A stretch of 64,000 nt of DNA from an uncultured Alphaproteobacteria bacterium (GTDB lineage Bacteria; Pseudomonadota; Alphaproteobacteria; UBA2966). The stretch is from positions 3,258,365 through 3,322,364 of the forward strand of contig OY282368.1 in assembly GCA_958295725.1 (NCBI GenBank), in the 5' to 3' direction. The notes beneath the pieces are model-generated. The model searched no databases. It saw only the letters and a program-made list of their open reading frames with translations, and had not been told where the DNA came from. Positions 17,706-27,763 of this stretch are shown here, in pieces (the stretch's first letter is position 1; every line of letters starts with the position of its first letter). Both the position numbers and the translations under genes were made by a program.

Positions 17706-19100
17706 TCAGATCTCGCCGTCCTGCCTGAGCATGTGCAGGGCCCGGGAGAACGCTTCCGCCGTGCGTGATATGTCCGCCTCGCCATGAGCGATCGATACGG
17801 TGCCGCCGGGCCAACCCGTGACGTCGACGCCGTTGACCAACAGGGCGAGGCGGAGTTTGTCGATCGTTTCCTTCGGCTTCAGTGCGAGCTCCTCGAAATC
17901 GTAGTCCAGAGGGTCGAACTCGCCGGCCCTGATCACCCGGCCCCTGGGATTCGTGAAGATGTGGAACACGGAGAACTCGCCGTATGCCGCCCACTGCACG
18001 TTCGCGTCCTCGATGACCGTGTTCAGCGCGTTTCTCAACGATTCGGCGGAGCGACTCGCGCGTTCGCAGGCGTCCGTTTCCGCGATGACGGTAAGCGCCG
18101 CGACGCCCGCCGCCGCTGTCACGGGATTGGCGTTGTAGGTCCCCTGGTGGCCGATCTTCGCCCTGCCGTGTCGGGCGGCCGCCTCAAAGTCCAACAGCTC
18201 CAACAGATCTGCCCGGCCGGCGATGGCCCCGCCAGGGACACCGCCCGAGACGACCTTCGCGAGCGTCGTCAGGTCAGGCATCACCCCGTAGTGTGCCTGT
18301 GCACCCCCGCGCGATACGCAGAATCCGGTCACCACTTCGTCGAAAATCAGGAGCGTGCCGCGTGCCCGCGTGACCTTCCGCAACCCGGAGAGGAATCCCG
18401 GGAGATGCGGGACCTGGCCCGTCTGGCTACCGATGGGCTCGAGAATGACCGCCGCGATGTCGCCATGCATCTGGAAGGCGTTCTCCACCGCGTCGATGTC
18501 GCCGGGCGGACACAAGACCACGGCGCCGGCCACCTCGTCCAGCACGCCCGGGGTCGGCGATCCGTCGAAATGGCCGTGGACGCCGGATGCCATGTGGTCG
18601 TGCCAACCGTGGAAATGCCCCAGGAACCTCAGGATCCGCGGTCGTCCGGTGAACGCCCGCGCGATGCGCACGGCCATGTGGGTCGCTTCCGTGCCCGAAG
18701 CCGTGAAGCGCACCTTCTCCGCCGACGGTACAAGCCGCGCGATCAGCCGGGCCCAGCGAATCTCCATCTCGTGGCTGCTGCCGAAGTGCGTGCCGCCGTC
18801 GAGGGCCGCATGGACGGCGGCCCGGATCTCCGCATGGCCGTGGCCCAGGATCAGGGCACCGTGGCCGCCGAAGTAGTCGACGTAGTCGTTGCCGTCGACG
18901 TCCCATTTGCGCGACCCCTCCGCCTTCTCCACGTAGATGCCGTAGGGCGCCAGACGGCGGCTGTCGTGGGTCAGTCCGCTGGGGAACAGCGTATGCGCCT
19001 CGGCGGCCAGACGCTCGGACGTCGGCGTCTTCTCCCGATAGGCCGCCACGACCGGGGAGTTGGTGAGTGGCCGCTTTAGGGCCTCGGCGATGCCCGACAT
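17706..19100 (-). CDS. Class III aminotransferase / glutamate-1-semialdehyde aminomutase-like
   Basis: A 464-residue fold-type I PLP enzyme. PLP-binding Asp254 lies in LIFDEVVTGF and the Schiff-base lysine is Lys282 in TLAKVVSGGVPGG. The SGTEATHMAVRIARA segment binds the cofactor phosphate. It resembles HemL, but the YFGGHGALILGHGH opening and lack of haem-gene context suggest a catabolic amino-acid or amine aminotransferase. A second, only distantly similar homologue is at 47337-48647. The substrate is not deducible. Confidence 0.88.
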   Translation of the reverse strand: MSGIAEALKRPLTNSPVVAAYREKTPTSERLAAEAHTLFPSGLTHDSRRLAPYGIYVEKAEGSRKWDVDGNDYVDYFGGHGALILGHGHAEIRAAVHAALDGGTHFGSSHEMEIRWARLIARLVPSAEKVRFTASGTEATHMAVRIARAFTGRPRILRFLGHFHGWHDHMASGVHGHFDGSPTPGVLDEVAGAVVLCPPGDIDAVENAFQMHGDIAAVILEPIGSQTGQVPHLPGFLSGLRKVTRARGTLLIFDEVVTGFCVSRGGAQAHYGVMPDLTTLAKVVSGGVPGGAIAGRADLLELLDFEAAARHGRAKIGHQGTYNANPVTAAAGVAALTVIAETDACERASRSAESLRNALNTVIEDANVQWAAYGEFSVFHIFTNPRGRVIRAGEFDPLDYDFEELALKPKETIDKLRLALLVNGVDVTGWPGGTVSIAHGEADISRTAEAFSRALHMLRQDGEI

Positions 19101-19145
19101 GACGACTTCACGACCTCACGAGCGGGACCGACACCCGTCCCGACC

Positions 19146-19940
19146 TCAACGGCCCCTGAACACGGGCTCCCGCTTCTCCATGAAGGCGGCGGCGGCCTCG
19201 GTCGCGTCCTCGGTCAGCGCGCAGCGCGTATGACGGTCCGCCTCCAGGTCGAGCGCTTCGCTGAAACGCGGCCGCTCGGAATCGTTGAAGTTGGCCTTGA
19301 TCCGCCGCAGCGCGAGCGGAGCCGATTTCGACAGCTTCTCCGCTACATGACGGATGAACGGCATGAGCTCGTCGTCAGGCAGGGCCCGCACCACGAGTCC
19401 GATACGCTCGGCGTCCTGGGCGGTGAAACGCTCGGACAGCATGTACAACTCCCGGGCCTTCGACGGACCAACGATCCTCGGCAAGGTCCACGTTCCCCCG
19501 AAGTCTCCAGAGACGCCCGCCGACAGAAACGCGGTATTGAACTTGGCCGATTCCGCGGCGTACCGAAGGTCGCAGGCGCAGGCCCACGACAGGCCGGCGC
19601 CCGCGCAGGCACCGTTGATCGCAGCGATGGTCACCTTGGGCATCTCGCGCAGAAGCTGGGACGTCCGCATCGCGCGACGCAGGCTCTCGATCTGTTGTCG
19701 GACGGGACGATCGTCGAAGACGCCGCCGCCGGCGCCGCCCCCGAGGTCCCCGCCGGCGCAGAACGCGCGACCGTTACCCGTGAAGACGACGACCCGGATC
19801 GCGTCTTCCGACGCGACGCGCTCGAACACATCCGCCGCGGTCGCGAGCAGATCGTCGTTCATCGTGTTCATGTTGTCGGGGCGGTTCAGGGTCACGGTCG
19901 CGATGGCGCCGTCGGTCTCGTACAGAACGGTGTCGCTCAT
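19146..19940 (-). CDS. Enoyl-CoA hydratase/isomerase family protein
   Basis: A 264-residue crotonase-fold protein. It shows NRPDNMNTMNDDLL near the N terminus, the oxyanion-hole segments AFCAGGDLGGG and NGACAGAGLSWACACDLRYA, and the C-terminal LDLEADRHTRCALTEDATE region. Crotonases hydrate or isomerise acyl-CoA intermediates. The start at 19940 (MSDTVLYETDGAIATV) is clear, since the far longer open frame upstream is antisense to the MFS gene. It lies 45 nt upstream of the aminotransferase on the same strand. Confidence 0.92.
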   Translation of the reverse strand: MSDTVLYETDGAIATVTLNRPDNMNTMNDDLLATAADVFERVASEDAIRVVVFTGNGRAFCAGGDLGGGAGGGVFDDRPVRQQIESLRRAMRTSQLLREMPKVTIAAINGACAGAGLSWACACDLRYAAESAKFNTAFLSAGVSGDFGGTWTLPRIVGPSKARELYMLSERFTAQDAERIGLVVRALPDDELMPFIRHVAEKLSKSAPLALRRIKANFNDSERPRFSEALDLEADRHTRCALTEDATEAAAAFMEKREPVFRGR

Positions 19941-20141
19941 GTCTTCGTTCCTGTCTGTCGCACGCCGACGTTTCCTCGCGCCGCGCCGGTGGGGCGTATC
20001 CGGCGCGAGGTTTGCGCCGCTCGCGCGATGGTGGCACAAACGCCCGGTACTGGCCAGACGGGCGCGGCCGACCGTCGGCGTCCGTCGCTCCTGTCGTGCA
20101 TCCATGGTTGTCGAATCCATCTCGCTTGAGAAGAGCGCCCG

Positions 20142-21395
20142 ATGATCCGCCTCTCGGGCCTCGCGCGGATCATCCAGACGCTCGGACAGCCGAACTACGG
20201 CGTCTACATGGCGGGAATGTCGGTATCCATGGTCGGCTTCTGGATGCAGCGGGTCGGCGTGGGATGGCTGACCTGGGAACTGACGGAGTCCGCCGCTTGG
20301 CTGGGGGCGGTCGCCTTCGCCGACCTGTTCCCGGCGGTCCTGGTGGCACCCATCGGGGGCTCCGCGGCCGACCGGTGGAACCGCCTCAAGCTTACCAGGA
20401 TCAATCAAGCGCTGTCGCTTCTCCAGGCCGTCGCACTCTTCGGGCTGACGGTCTCGGGATCGATCACGATCGAGATCCTGTTCGCCCTGACGTTGTTCCT
20501 GGGCATCGTCAACGCGTTCCACCAGCCCGTGCGGATGGCTCTCGTGCCCAGCCTTGTGCACCGCAGATACCTGCCCACCGCGGTGGCCCTGAACTCCATA
20601 TCCTTCAACCTTGCGCGCTTCGTCGGCCCGGCCCTCGCCGGCGTGACGATCCTCGCGTTCGGGACGGGCGCGACCTTCGGCCTCAACGCGCTGAGCTTCG
20701 CCGTGTTTCTGTGGGCGCTCGGCCGCGTCCGTATCAAGAGCGCCGCGGCCCCGCCTCGACAAGACCGCCCCGGCCTTATCCGCGAGTTCGGCGACGGGGT
20801 TCGTTACGTGGCGTCCCACCCCGGCGTCGCCCCGATCCTGATGATCCTGATCGTGGTCTGCCTCGGCATCCGTCCGTTCCAGGAACTTCTTCCAGGCTTC
20901 GCGGACCGCGTGTTCGGCGGTGGCGCGGACGTCCTCGCCGTGCTGACCTGCGCGACGGGCGCCGGCGCCGTGACCGGCGGCCTGTGGCTGGCGCAGCGTG
21001 GCGGACCGGAAGGCCTCGCGAGGCTGATCCTGATCGCGACGGTCATCCAGGCCCTGGCGATGTTCGCGTTCGTCGCGACGGACTCCCTCTGGGTGGCGGT
21101 GCCCGCCGTCACGGTCGCGGGCCTCGGAATGACGATCACTGGAATCGGCGTGCAGACCCTGATGCAACTGACCGTCGACGCCTCGGTCAGGGGACGAGTC
21201 CTGAGCATCTTCGGCCTGACGTTCCGGGGTGTGCCCGCGATCGGCGCCCTGATCATGGGCGCGGCGTCGGAGAGCGTCGGAATGGGCTGGCCGCTGGCCG
21301 CGGGAGCACTGCTGGTGCTGTCGTCCCTGACCTGGGCGTGGCGTCGACTGGGCGGCATCTCCTCGTCCCTTGAAGCGCAGGCCGCGCGGGGGTGA
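20142..21395 (+). CDS. MFS transporter (EntS/DHA3-type)
   Basis: A 417-residue integral membrane protein with about 12 hydrophobic segments. The N-terminal YGVYMAGMSVSMVGFWMQRVGV and the loop GGSAADRWNRLK (motif A-like) match the MFS_3 / enterobactin-exporter-like branch, which commonly exports small molecules. Substrate unknown. It is divergent from the enoyl-CoA hydratase gene over a 201-bp gap that must carry both promoters. Confidence 0.88.
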   Translation: MIRLSGLARIIQTLGQPNYGVYMAGMSVSMVGFWMQRVGVGWLTWELTESAAWLGAVAFADLFPAVLVAPIGGSAADRWNRLKLTRINQALSLLQAVALFGLTVSGSITIEILFALTLFLGIVNAFHQPVRMALVPSLVHRRYLPTAVALNSISFNLARFVGPALAGVTILAFGTGATFGLNALSFAVFLWALGRVRIKSAAAPPRQDRPGLIREFGDGVRYVASHPGVAPILMILIVVCLGIRPFQELLPGFADRVFGGGADVLAVLTCATGAGAVTGGLWLAQRGGPEGLARLILIATVIQALAMFAFVATDSLWVAVPAVTVAGLGMTITGIGVQTLMQLTVDASVRGRVLSIFGLTFRGVPAIGALIMGAASESVGMGWPLAAGALLVLSSLTWAWRRLGGISSSLEAQAARG

Positions 21396-21500
21396 GGAAC
21401 GGCCGTCGACGGACGGGATACGTCATCCGGGGGCAAAATCCGATAGAATGCGCGATGCGCCGTGAAACGGCGTCGCGCGGCGGACGGAGAAGATACAGAG

Positions 21501-22082
21501 ATGGCGATTCGCAAGATCGTTCTGATGGGCAATCCCATTCTCAGGGAAGCGGCGGCGCCGGTGACGGACGCTCGCGCCGACGACGTGGTGCGTCTTGCCG
21601 AGGATATGAAGGACACCCTGACCGACATCGACGCCCGAGGGTTGGCCGCGCCGCAGGTCTCCGTCGGGCGGAGGTTGGTGGTCTATCGCCTCCCCGCGGA
21701 ACACATACCGAAGGGGTCGGCGACCGAGCCGGTGCCCTGGACCGCCATGGTCAATCCGGTCATCGAGCCGTTGAGTGCCGAATCGCAGACGATCTGGGAA
21801 CGCTGCCTCTCGCTGCCCGGCCTGTTCGGCAAGGTGAAACGGCGCCGGAACATTCGGATAACTTATTCGACGCTGGACGGAACGAAGGAAGAGCGCATCG
21901 CCCACGGATTCCATGCCATGCTCCTTCAGCACGAGTGCGACCACCTCGACGGCGTCCTCTATCCGATGCGTATCGAGGACATGAAGATGGAATTCAGCTT
22001 CGCCTCGGAATTCGGCGACGGCGTCGTCCACTTCGATTATTCCGTCGAGGAGTTCGACGGCGCCCCGACCGGCCGGACGTAG
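21501..22082 (+). CDS. def: Peptide deformylase
   Basis: Removes the formyl group from N-terminal methionine with a bound metal. The 193-residue product has the metal-ligand motif HECDH (LLQHECDHLDGVLYP), the cysteine ligand in WERCLSLPG, and motif 1 as RGLAAPQ. Canonical motifs are GxGLAAPQ, EGCLS and HExDH; here the first Gly of motif 1 and the EG before Cys differ, as in accessory deformylase-like proteins. ATG 21501 (MAIRKIVLMGNPIL) is chosen over an upstream frame extension. It may be the second deformylase, since the usual def-fmt neighbours are absent. Confidence 0.88.
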   Translation: MAIRKIVLMGNPILREAAAPVTDARADDVVRLAEDMKDTLTDIDARGLAAPQVSVGRRLVVYRLPAEHIPKGSATEPVPWTAMVNPVIEPLSAESQTIWERCLSLPGLFGKVKRRRNIRITYSTLDGTKEERIAHGFHAMLLQHECDHLDGVLYPMRIEDMKMEFSFASEFGDGVVHFDYSVEEFDGAPTGRT

Positions 22083-22267
22083 ACCCTCGACGGTTTGGCC
22101 GGTCGGCCCCGACCCCCACACAGCAAGCCGGCTCTGCCACGCTCTCCTGGAATGCCGTGCGTCCGCCCACGGATGGCGTCGCGAGACGCAAACGCATTGC
22201 CGGGAGACCCGCTTCCTCGGAACACTTTCCCGACTCGTATCGCGGCTTAGGATCGAGAGGCGATCGC

Positions 22268-23083
22268 ATGACAGGTTCGGACCACGAATCGCCGGACGCC
22301 CGGGCGACCTTGGTGGATCTCCTGCGGGATCCCGGAACGGGGTGGAGTCTGGGGATCCCCGGCGCGATCGCCGAATTCCTCCACGGCGATCGGGACACCT
22401 ACGACGTCCATGCCCCGGAGGATCTCGTCGTCGCGACCGGCCGCGGCGCTATCCGTATCCACCCGCGGCCGGGCATCCGGCCGATCGCCTACGAGGCGCC
22501 GTCGAAACGGGACGACCGCTGGCGGCGCGGACTCGTCGTCGCGCTGCCCGCACGCGCCGCGCGCATGACTGGCCCGAAGGGCCTCGCGGACCTTGGCCCC
22601 GACACGGGCGCCGTTCGCGAGCGGGATCGGAACTCCGCACTGTTCGATCTCGGCCTTCCGACGGACCGCATCCGGGCCTGCGTCCGAACGGGCGATCGGA
22701 ACTTGGCGGAACGCCTGCGGACGATGTCGGACATGTCCGTGCTCGCGCCCGGCGGCGAGCTCGGCCGCACCATTGTCGAGGCCAGCCCCCACCGGATATT
22801 CCTGTCGGCCCTCGGTCGCATCGAGGTCTACCAGCCGATCCCCAGGTCGCGCGACGACGCACACCTTCTCGACGGCCCCCACACGCACCTCCTGCCCGGT
22901 CTCTTCGGCGGCGAAGAAGACGCGCCGTGGGTCCCACTCGTGCCGTCGACCCACGCCGTCTGCCTGCAAGCCCATCCGCCATATCCCCTGCTCGACCGCC
23001 AGGGTCGCTGGACCTCGCTCGACAGGGACGCGCACGAAAGGTTCCAGAGGTTGCTCGGGCGCTGGGGCGCGACGGAGACGTGA
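22268..23083 (+). CDS. Conserved hypothetical protein
   Basis: A 271-residue soluble protein starting MTGSDHESPDARATL at ATG 22268. Recognisable stretches are SLGIPGAIAEFLH, LFDLGLPTDRIRACVRTGD and HTHLLPGLFGGEEDAPWVPL. The overall pattern (TGRGAIRIHP, then an HTHLL motif) matches unnamed proteins found in Rhodospirillales, possibly the DUF6925 group, but I am not certain. No catalytic signature or membrane segment is seen. It stands between def and ribF on the same strand. Confidence 0.72.
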   Translation: MTGSDHESPDARATLVDLLRDPGTGWSLGIPGAIAEFLHGDRDTYDVHAPEDLVVATGRGAIRIHPRPGIRPIAYEAPSKRDDRWRRGLVVALPARAARMTGPKGLADLGPDTGAVRERDRNSALFDLGLPTDRIRACVRTGDRNLAERLRTMSDMSVLAPGGELGRTIVEASPHRIFLSALGRIEVYQPIPRSRDDAHLLDGPHTHLLPGLFGGEEDAPWVPLVPSTHAVCLQAHPPYPLLDRQGRWTSLDRDAHERFQRLLGRWGATET

Positions 23084-23145
23084 CGCGCCGGACCCCGCGT
23101 TCGTGCTATGCCAACGGAAAATCCTCGACGGAAGGCGGGGCCCGA

Positions 23146-24153
23146 ATGGCCGACAAGTCGATACGTGTCTTCAGCGAATATGCCGATCTACCCGGAGACG
23201 TGCGCGGTGGCGCCGTGGCGATCGGCAACTTCGACGGTGTGCACCACGGCCATCGGGCGGTCATCGGCGAGGCGGGTCGCCTGGCCGCGGATCTGGATAT
23301 CCCGTTCGGCGTGCTCACCTTCGAGCCGCACCCGCGCACGGTGTTCCAACCCGACTTCCCGCCCTTCCGTCTAACGCCGTCGCGGGCCAAGGCCCGCCAG
23401 ATCGAGAAGCTGGGCGCACGGTTCATGGTGGCCGTCCGCTTCGACAGGGAGTTCGCGTCCATCGCTGCGGAAGACTTCATCCGCGACGTCCTCGTCGGCG
23501 CGCTGAAGGTCCGGTGGGTGGTTGTCGGCTACGACTTCGTGTTCGGCCGCGGGCGTGCGGGAAACCGCGAACTTCTCGCGCGCATGTCCGACGAAAGTGG
23601 TTTTGGACTGACCGTGGTCGAGGGAATCACGCACGGGGATCCGGCAGAAGGGGGGGAGATCTACGCCTCCAGCCGGATCCGGGAGTACCTGATGGCGGGT
23701 AGGCCGCTGCCCGCCGCCGACCGCCTCGGCCGCTGGTGGGAGATCGGCGGCACGGTTCTTCCCGGGGATCGGCGCGGCCGCCGCCTGGGCTTTCCGACCG
23801 CCAACGTCGCCCTGAGCGATCATCTGGAGCCGGCCCTCGGAGTCTATGCCGTCCGCGTCGTCATCGAGCGCGAGGGGTCGGAAACCCGGCACGGCGGGGT
23901 CGCCAATCTCGGCCGGAGGCCTACGTTCGACGGCAAGAGCACGCTTCTGGAAGTCCACATCTTCGATTTCGACGGGGACATCTACGGTCGGGACGTGCGC
24001 GTGGCGTTCCTGGACTTCCTGAGGCCCGAGCGCAAGTTCGACGTGCTGGACGCGCTTAAGGCGCAGATCGCGGCCGACTGCGAGGGCGCCCGGGCGATCC
24101 TCGCCGATCCGGCGTATTCCGAGGACCGCTTCGCTCCTCGTCCCGACCGGTAG
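23146..24153 (+). CDS. ribF: Bifunctional riboflavin kinase / FAD synthetase
   Basis: Phosphorylates riboflavin to FMN and adenylates FMN to FAD. The 335-residue protein starts at ATG 23146. The N-terminal nucleotidyltransferase carries IGNFDGVHHGHRAVI (residues ~25-40) and later YASSRIREYL; the C-terminal kinase domain has GRRLGFPTANVAL and GVANLGRRPTF. It stands upstream of ileS and lspA, the common proteobacterial order ribF-ileS-lspA. Confidence 0.95.
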   Translation: MADKSIRVFSEYADLPGDVRGGAVAIGNFDGVHHGHRAVIGEAGRLAADLDIPFGVLTFEPHPRTVFQPDFPPFRLTPSRAKARQIEKLGARFMVAVRFDREFASIAAEDFIRDVLVGALKVRWVVVGYDFVFGRGRAGNRELLARMSDESGFGLTVVEGITHGDPAEGGEIYASSRIREYLMAGRPLPAADRLGRWWEIGGTVLPGDRRGRRLGFPTANVALSDHLEPALGVYAVRVVIEREGSETRHGGVANLGRRPTFDGKSTLLEVHIFDFDGDIYGRDVRVAFLDFLRPERKFDVLDALKAQIAADCEGARAILADPAYSEDRFAPRPDR

Positions 24154-24247
24154 GCACCGCCACGGGCCGCACGCACCGGACGCCCGGGCACGCGACGCTC
24201 GACACCGAGTCGAGACACTGTTAGATAAGGGCACCCACAAGGACGTC

Positions 24248-24313
24248 ATGCTGTCGGCAATGCGCCAACGAGTCGCGGAAAGCGGGCGAATTACGATCCC
24301 GGCCCTCCACTGA
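24248..24313 (+). promoter_or_regulatory. Possible Ile leader peptide upstream of ileS
   Basis: A 21-codon frame with AAGGA just upstream reads MLSAMRQRVAESGRITI then PALH and stops at TGA 24311-24313. Its two isoleucine codons (ATT 24290, ATC 24296) sit immediately before, and at the edge of, the stable hairpin at 24298-24321, and the stop lies in the hairpin. This geometry suits ribosome-mediated attenuation of ileS by charged tRNA-Ile. It is inference: two Ile codons in 21 could be chance, and no anti-terminator has been worked out. Confidence 0.3.
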
Positions 24314-24321
24314 GGGCCGGG
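24298..24321 (+). terminator. Strong GC hairpin between ribF and ileS
   Basis: A perfect 10-bp stem (CCCGGCCCTC / GAGGGCCGGG) with the 4-base loop CACT. A T-rich stretch (CCTTTCCGCCTTTTT) follows after about 8 bases, so it is not a textbook intrinsic terminator but could end the ribF transcript or regulate ileS, 52 bases downstream. Confidence 0.65.
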
Positions 24322-24373
24322 CTGCGAGCCTTTCCGCCTTTTTCGCATCCCGTCCGCGAAAGCCGCACCGACG

Positions 24374-27235
24374 ATGTCTACCGAAGAACAAGTTTCCAAC
24401 CGTTCCGGCGCCGACTACCGATCGACGGTATTTCTGCCCAGGACCGACTTCCCCATGCGCGCCGGGCTGCCCAGGCGCGAACCGGAGCTGCTCGAGCGCT
24501 GGGCCAGGCTCGACCTTTACGCCCGGCTGCGGGAGGCTTCGAAGGGCCGTGAGACGTTCATCCTCCACGACGGCCCCCCCTACGCGAACGGCAACATCCA
24601 CATCGGCACGGCGCTCAACAAGATCCTCAAGGACGTGGTGAACCGGTCGCAGCAGATGATGGGAAAGGACGCGAACTACGTCCCCGGATGGGATTGCCAC
24701 GGCTTGCCCATCGAGTGGCAGGTGGAGCAGGCATACCGGGATTCGGGCCGCGACAAGGACGACGTGCCGATCGTGCAATTCCGCCGGGAATGTCGGGAAT
24801 TCGCGGAGAAGTGGATCGGAATCCAGAGCGAGGAGTTTCAGAGGCTCGGCGTGCTCGGCGATTGGAAGCGCCCCTACGCCACCATGCACCGCGAGTCCGA
24901 AGCCATCATCGCGGGGGAGATCTGCCGGTTTCTGATGAACGGCGGCCTCTACAAGGGGTCGAAGCCGGTCATGTGGTCGGTCGTGGAGAAGACGGCGCTC
25001 GCCGAAGCCGAGATCGAGTATCACGACCGCGTGTCGACAACCGTCTACGTACGGTTCCCTGTTCCCGACTCGTCTCCGGTCGCGGCGGCGGCGGGCGCCA
25101 GTATCGTGATCTGGACGACGACCCCCTGGACCATGCCCGGGAACCGCGCGCTCGCCGCTTCGCCCAAGGTCCAGTACGCGCGGATTCGCGTAATCGAGAC
25201 CGGCGACACGAGTCTCGCCGTCATCGGCGAGGAGATCGTGGTGGCCGCGGCGCTGGTCGATGATGTGTGCCGACAAACGGGAATCACCGGCCACGAAACG
25301 GTGGAACGGTTCGGCGGTGCCGATCTGGCCGGCTCGCTCTGTCGGCATCCACTCCACGGGCGGGGCTACGATTTCGACGTGCCGTTGCTGCCGGCGGATT
25401 TCGTCGATATGGGGCAGGGTACCGGGTTCGTGCATATCGCCCCGGGCCACGGAGCCGAAGACTTCGAGCTCGGCCAGGCCAACGGTATCGAGGCACCCCG
25501 CACCGTGGACGAGGACGGCGCCTATTTCGATCACGTGCCGCTTTTCGCCGGAATCCACGTGTTCGAGGCCGACGACCCGGTGTGCGAGGCGCTGCAAGAT
25601 GCCGGCGGACTTCTGGGACGCGGCGAGATCACCCACTCCTACCCACATTCATGGCGGTCGAAGGCTCCTCTGATCTTCCGCAATACGCCGCAGTGGTTCA
25701 TCGGCATGTCCGAGAACGACCTGCGGAAGACCGCGCTGACAGCCATCGACGAAGTGAGATGGGTGCCGAAAAGCGGTCACGCCCGGATCTATTCCATGGT
25801 GGAGCAGAGACCGGAATGGGTGATCTCGCGCCAGCGCGCCTGGGGCGTTCCCATCGCCGTTTTCGTCGATAAGAGGACCGGCGAGCCGCTGCGGGACGAG
25901 AAGGTCAACGAACGGATCGTCGAGATCTTCAGGCAGGAAGGCGCGGACGCCTGGTTCACCAGCGGCGCAGAACGCTTCCTCGGGCCGGACCGTGACCAGG
26001 CCAACTACGACAAGGTCGATGACATCGTCGATGTGTGGTTCGAGTCGGGATCGACTCACAGCTTCGTGCTCGAGGTCAGGGAAGACCTCTCATGGCCGGC
26101 ATCGCTCTATCTGGAGGGATCCGATCAGCATCGCGGCTGGTTCCATTCCTCGCTGCTCGAGTCCTGCGGCACGCGCGGCCAAGCGCCCTACGACGCGGTG
26201 TTGACCCACGGCTTCGTCCTCGACGAGCACGGACGGAAGATGTCGAAGTCACTCGGCAACGTGATCGGCCCCCAGGAGATCATCGACCGGCACGGGGCCG
26301 ATATCCTGCGGCTCTGGGTGGTCAGCTCGGATTTCACGGAAGATCTTCGGATCGGCTCCGAGATCGTCAAGACGCAGGTGGATGCCTATCGGAAACTCCG
26401 CAATACCTTGCGCTTCCTGCTCGGCAACCTCGCGGGCTTCGACGAGTCCGAGCGCGTTCCGGCGAACGAGATGCCCGAACTGGAGCGTTGGGTGCTGCAT
26501 CGGCTCCACGAGATCGACCGGCTCGTCCGCCAGTCGTGTCACGACTTCGATTTTCATCGCATGTTCATCGCTCTCTACAACTTCTGTACGGTCGACCTGT
26601 CGGCGCTGTACTTCGATATCCGCAAGGACTCGCTCTATTGCGACAGGCGGGATTCGCTCCGCCGCCGGGCGGCCCGCACGGTGCTCGATACCTTGTTCGA
26701 CTGCCTGACGGCCTGGTTCGCGCCGATCCTGTGCTTCACGGCCGAAGAGGCTTGGCTATCCCGGAATCCGAGCGAGGACGGCAGTGTCCATTTCCGAACC
26801 TTCCCGGATCTGCCGGAAGAGTGGCGCGACGACGCCTTGGCGCGGAAGTGGAAAACTGTCCGCAACCTGCGGCGGGTCGTCACGGGGGGGATCGAGGTGG
26901 AGCGCCGGGAAAAACGGATCGGCTCCAGCCTCCGGTCCCGGCCCAAGGTCTACGTCACCCCGGAGTTCGCCAAGGCCCTCGAGGGACTCGACCTGGGCGA
27001 GGTCGCCATCACCTCGGATGCCGAGGTCGTCGTCGCCGAAGGGCCGGAGGATGGTTTCCGCCTCGACGAAGTGGGGGGCGTGACCGTCGTGCCCGGCCTT
27101 GCCGACGGGACCAGGTGCGAGCGGTGTTGGCAGGTGTTGCCGGAAGTGGGCGACGATCCGGATCGCCCCGATCTCTGTCGCCGGTGCGGGAACGCGGTCG
27201 ACGCTGCGCCATCGGTCGCTGCGGCGAATACCTGA
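24374..27235 (+). CDS. ileS: Isoleucine-tRNA ligase
   Basis: Charges tRNA-Ile. The 953-residue protein has the HIGH-type motif in [16 protein letters not shown] (residues ~70-85), KMSKS in [10 protein letters not shown], the editing domain ([14 protein letters not shown]) and a C-terminal zinc-binding set CERCWQVLP ... CRRCGNAV. The length and zinc domain fit the bacterial type-1 enzyme. It overlaps lspA by one base (TGATG). Confidence 0.98.
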   Translation: MSTEEQVSNRSGADYRSTVFLPRTDFPMRAGLPRREPELLERWARLDLYARLREASKGRETFILHDGPPYANGNIHIGTALNKILKDVVNRSQQMMGKDANYVPGWDCHGLPIEWQVEQAYRDSGRDKDDVPIVQFRRECREFAEKWIGIQSEEFQRLGVLGDWKRPYATMHRESEAIIAGEICRFLMNGGLYKGSKPVMWSVVEKTALAEAEIEYHDRVSTTVYVRFPVPDSSPVAAAAGASIVIWTTTPWTMPGNRALAASPKVQYARIRVIETGDTSLAVIGEEIVVAAALVDDVCRQTGITGHETVERFGGADLAGSLCRHPLHGRGYDFDVPLLPADFVDMGQGTGFVHIAPGHGAEDFELGQANGIEAPRTVDEDGAYFDHVPLFAGIHVFEADDPVCEALQDAGGLLGRGEITHSYPHSWRSKAPLIFRNTPQWFIGMSENDLRKTALTAIDEVRWVPKSGHARIYSMVEQRPEWVISRQRAWGVPIAVFVDKRTGEPLRDEKVNERIVEIFRQEGADAWFTSGAERFLGPDRDQANYDKVDDIVDVWFESGSTHSFVLEVREDLSWPASLYLEGSDQHRGWFHSSLLESCGTRGQAPYDAVLTHGFVLDEHGRKMSKSLGNVIGPQEIIDRHGADILRLWVVSSDFTEDLRIGSEIVKTQVDAYRKLRNTLRFLLGNLAGFDESERVPANEMPELERWVLHRLHEIDRLVRQSCHDFDFHRMFIALYNFCTVDLSALYFDIRKDSLYCDRRDSLRRRAARTVLDTLFDCLTAWFAPILCFTAEEAWLSRNPSEDGSVHFRTFPDLPEEWRDDALARKWKTVRNLRRVVTGGIEVERREKRIGSSLRSRPKVYVTPEFAKALEGLDLGEVAITSDAEVVVAEGPEDGFRLDEVGGVTVVPGLADGTRCERCWQVLPEVGDDPDRPDLCRRCGNAVDAAPSVAAANT

Positions 27236-27735
27236 TGTCGCGTGCGGGCCTGACGCGCGCGGGAGGAGTGCGCGTGGGCCTTGGGGCCGCGGTCGCGACC
27301 TTCGCCGGCGACCGCCTGACCAAGTGGTTGATCCTCGACGCCTGGAGCCCCTGGGAAGCGCGCCACGCAGTCACGCCTTTCTTCGACGTCGTGGTCGTGT
27401 GGAATACGGGTGTGAGCTTCGGGTTGTTGCAGAGCGAATCCTCGCTGACGCCTCTATTGCTATCGGGGCTCGCCCTCGCCATTGTCGCGGCATTGGTCGT
27501 CTGGCTGCGCCGGGCGGAAGACCGGTTCGTGGCGAGTGCCCTCGGTCTTGTCATCGGGGGCGCACTCGGCAACACGTTCGACCGTCTGTCCTTCGGCGCC
27601 GTCCTCGACTTTCTGGATTTCCACGTGGCGGGATATCATTGGCCCGCCTTCAATGTCGCCGATTCGGCGATTGTCGTCGGTGTGATTGCGCTACTATATG
27701 ATGGCTTCTTCCGTGCGCGGACGGACGAGACCTGA
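27235..27735 (+). CDS. lspA: Lipoprotein signal peptidase (signal peptidase II)
   Basis: Cleaves the signal peptide of diacylglyceryl-modified prolipoproteins in the inner membrane. The 166-residue protein has four hydrophobic segments, the NTGVSFGLL motif, and the two catalytic aspartates in GNTFDRL and FNVADSAI. It starts at ATG 27235, within the ileS stop (TGATG), so it is translationally coupled. The following gene encodes a lipoprotein, a likely substrate. Confidence 0.96.
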   Translation: MSRAGLTRAGGVRVGLGAAVATFAGDRLTKWLILDAWSPWEARHAVTPFFDVVVVWNTGVSFGLLQSESSLTPLLLSGLALAIVAALVVWLRRAEDRFVASALGLVIGGALGNTFDRLSFGAVLDFLDFHVAGYHWPAFNVADSAIVVGVIALLYDGFFRARTDET

Positions 27736-27763
27736 ATCCTGATCGAGCGAGCGGTTCCCGAAG

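Noticed and set aside
19941-21167. ~400-codon upstream extension of the enoyl-CoA hydratase frame
   Set aside because: It is antisense to the MFS transporter; hydratase homology begins at 19940.
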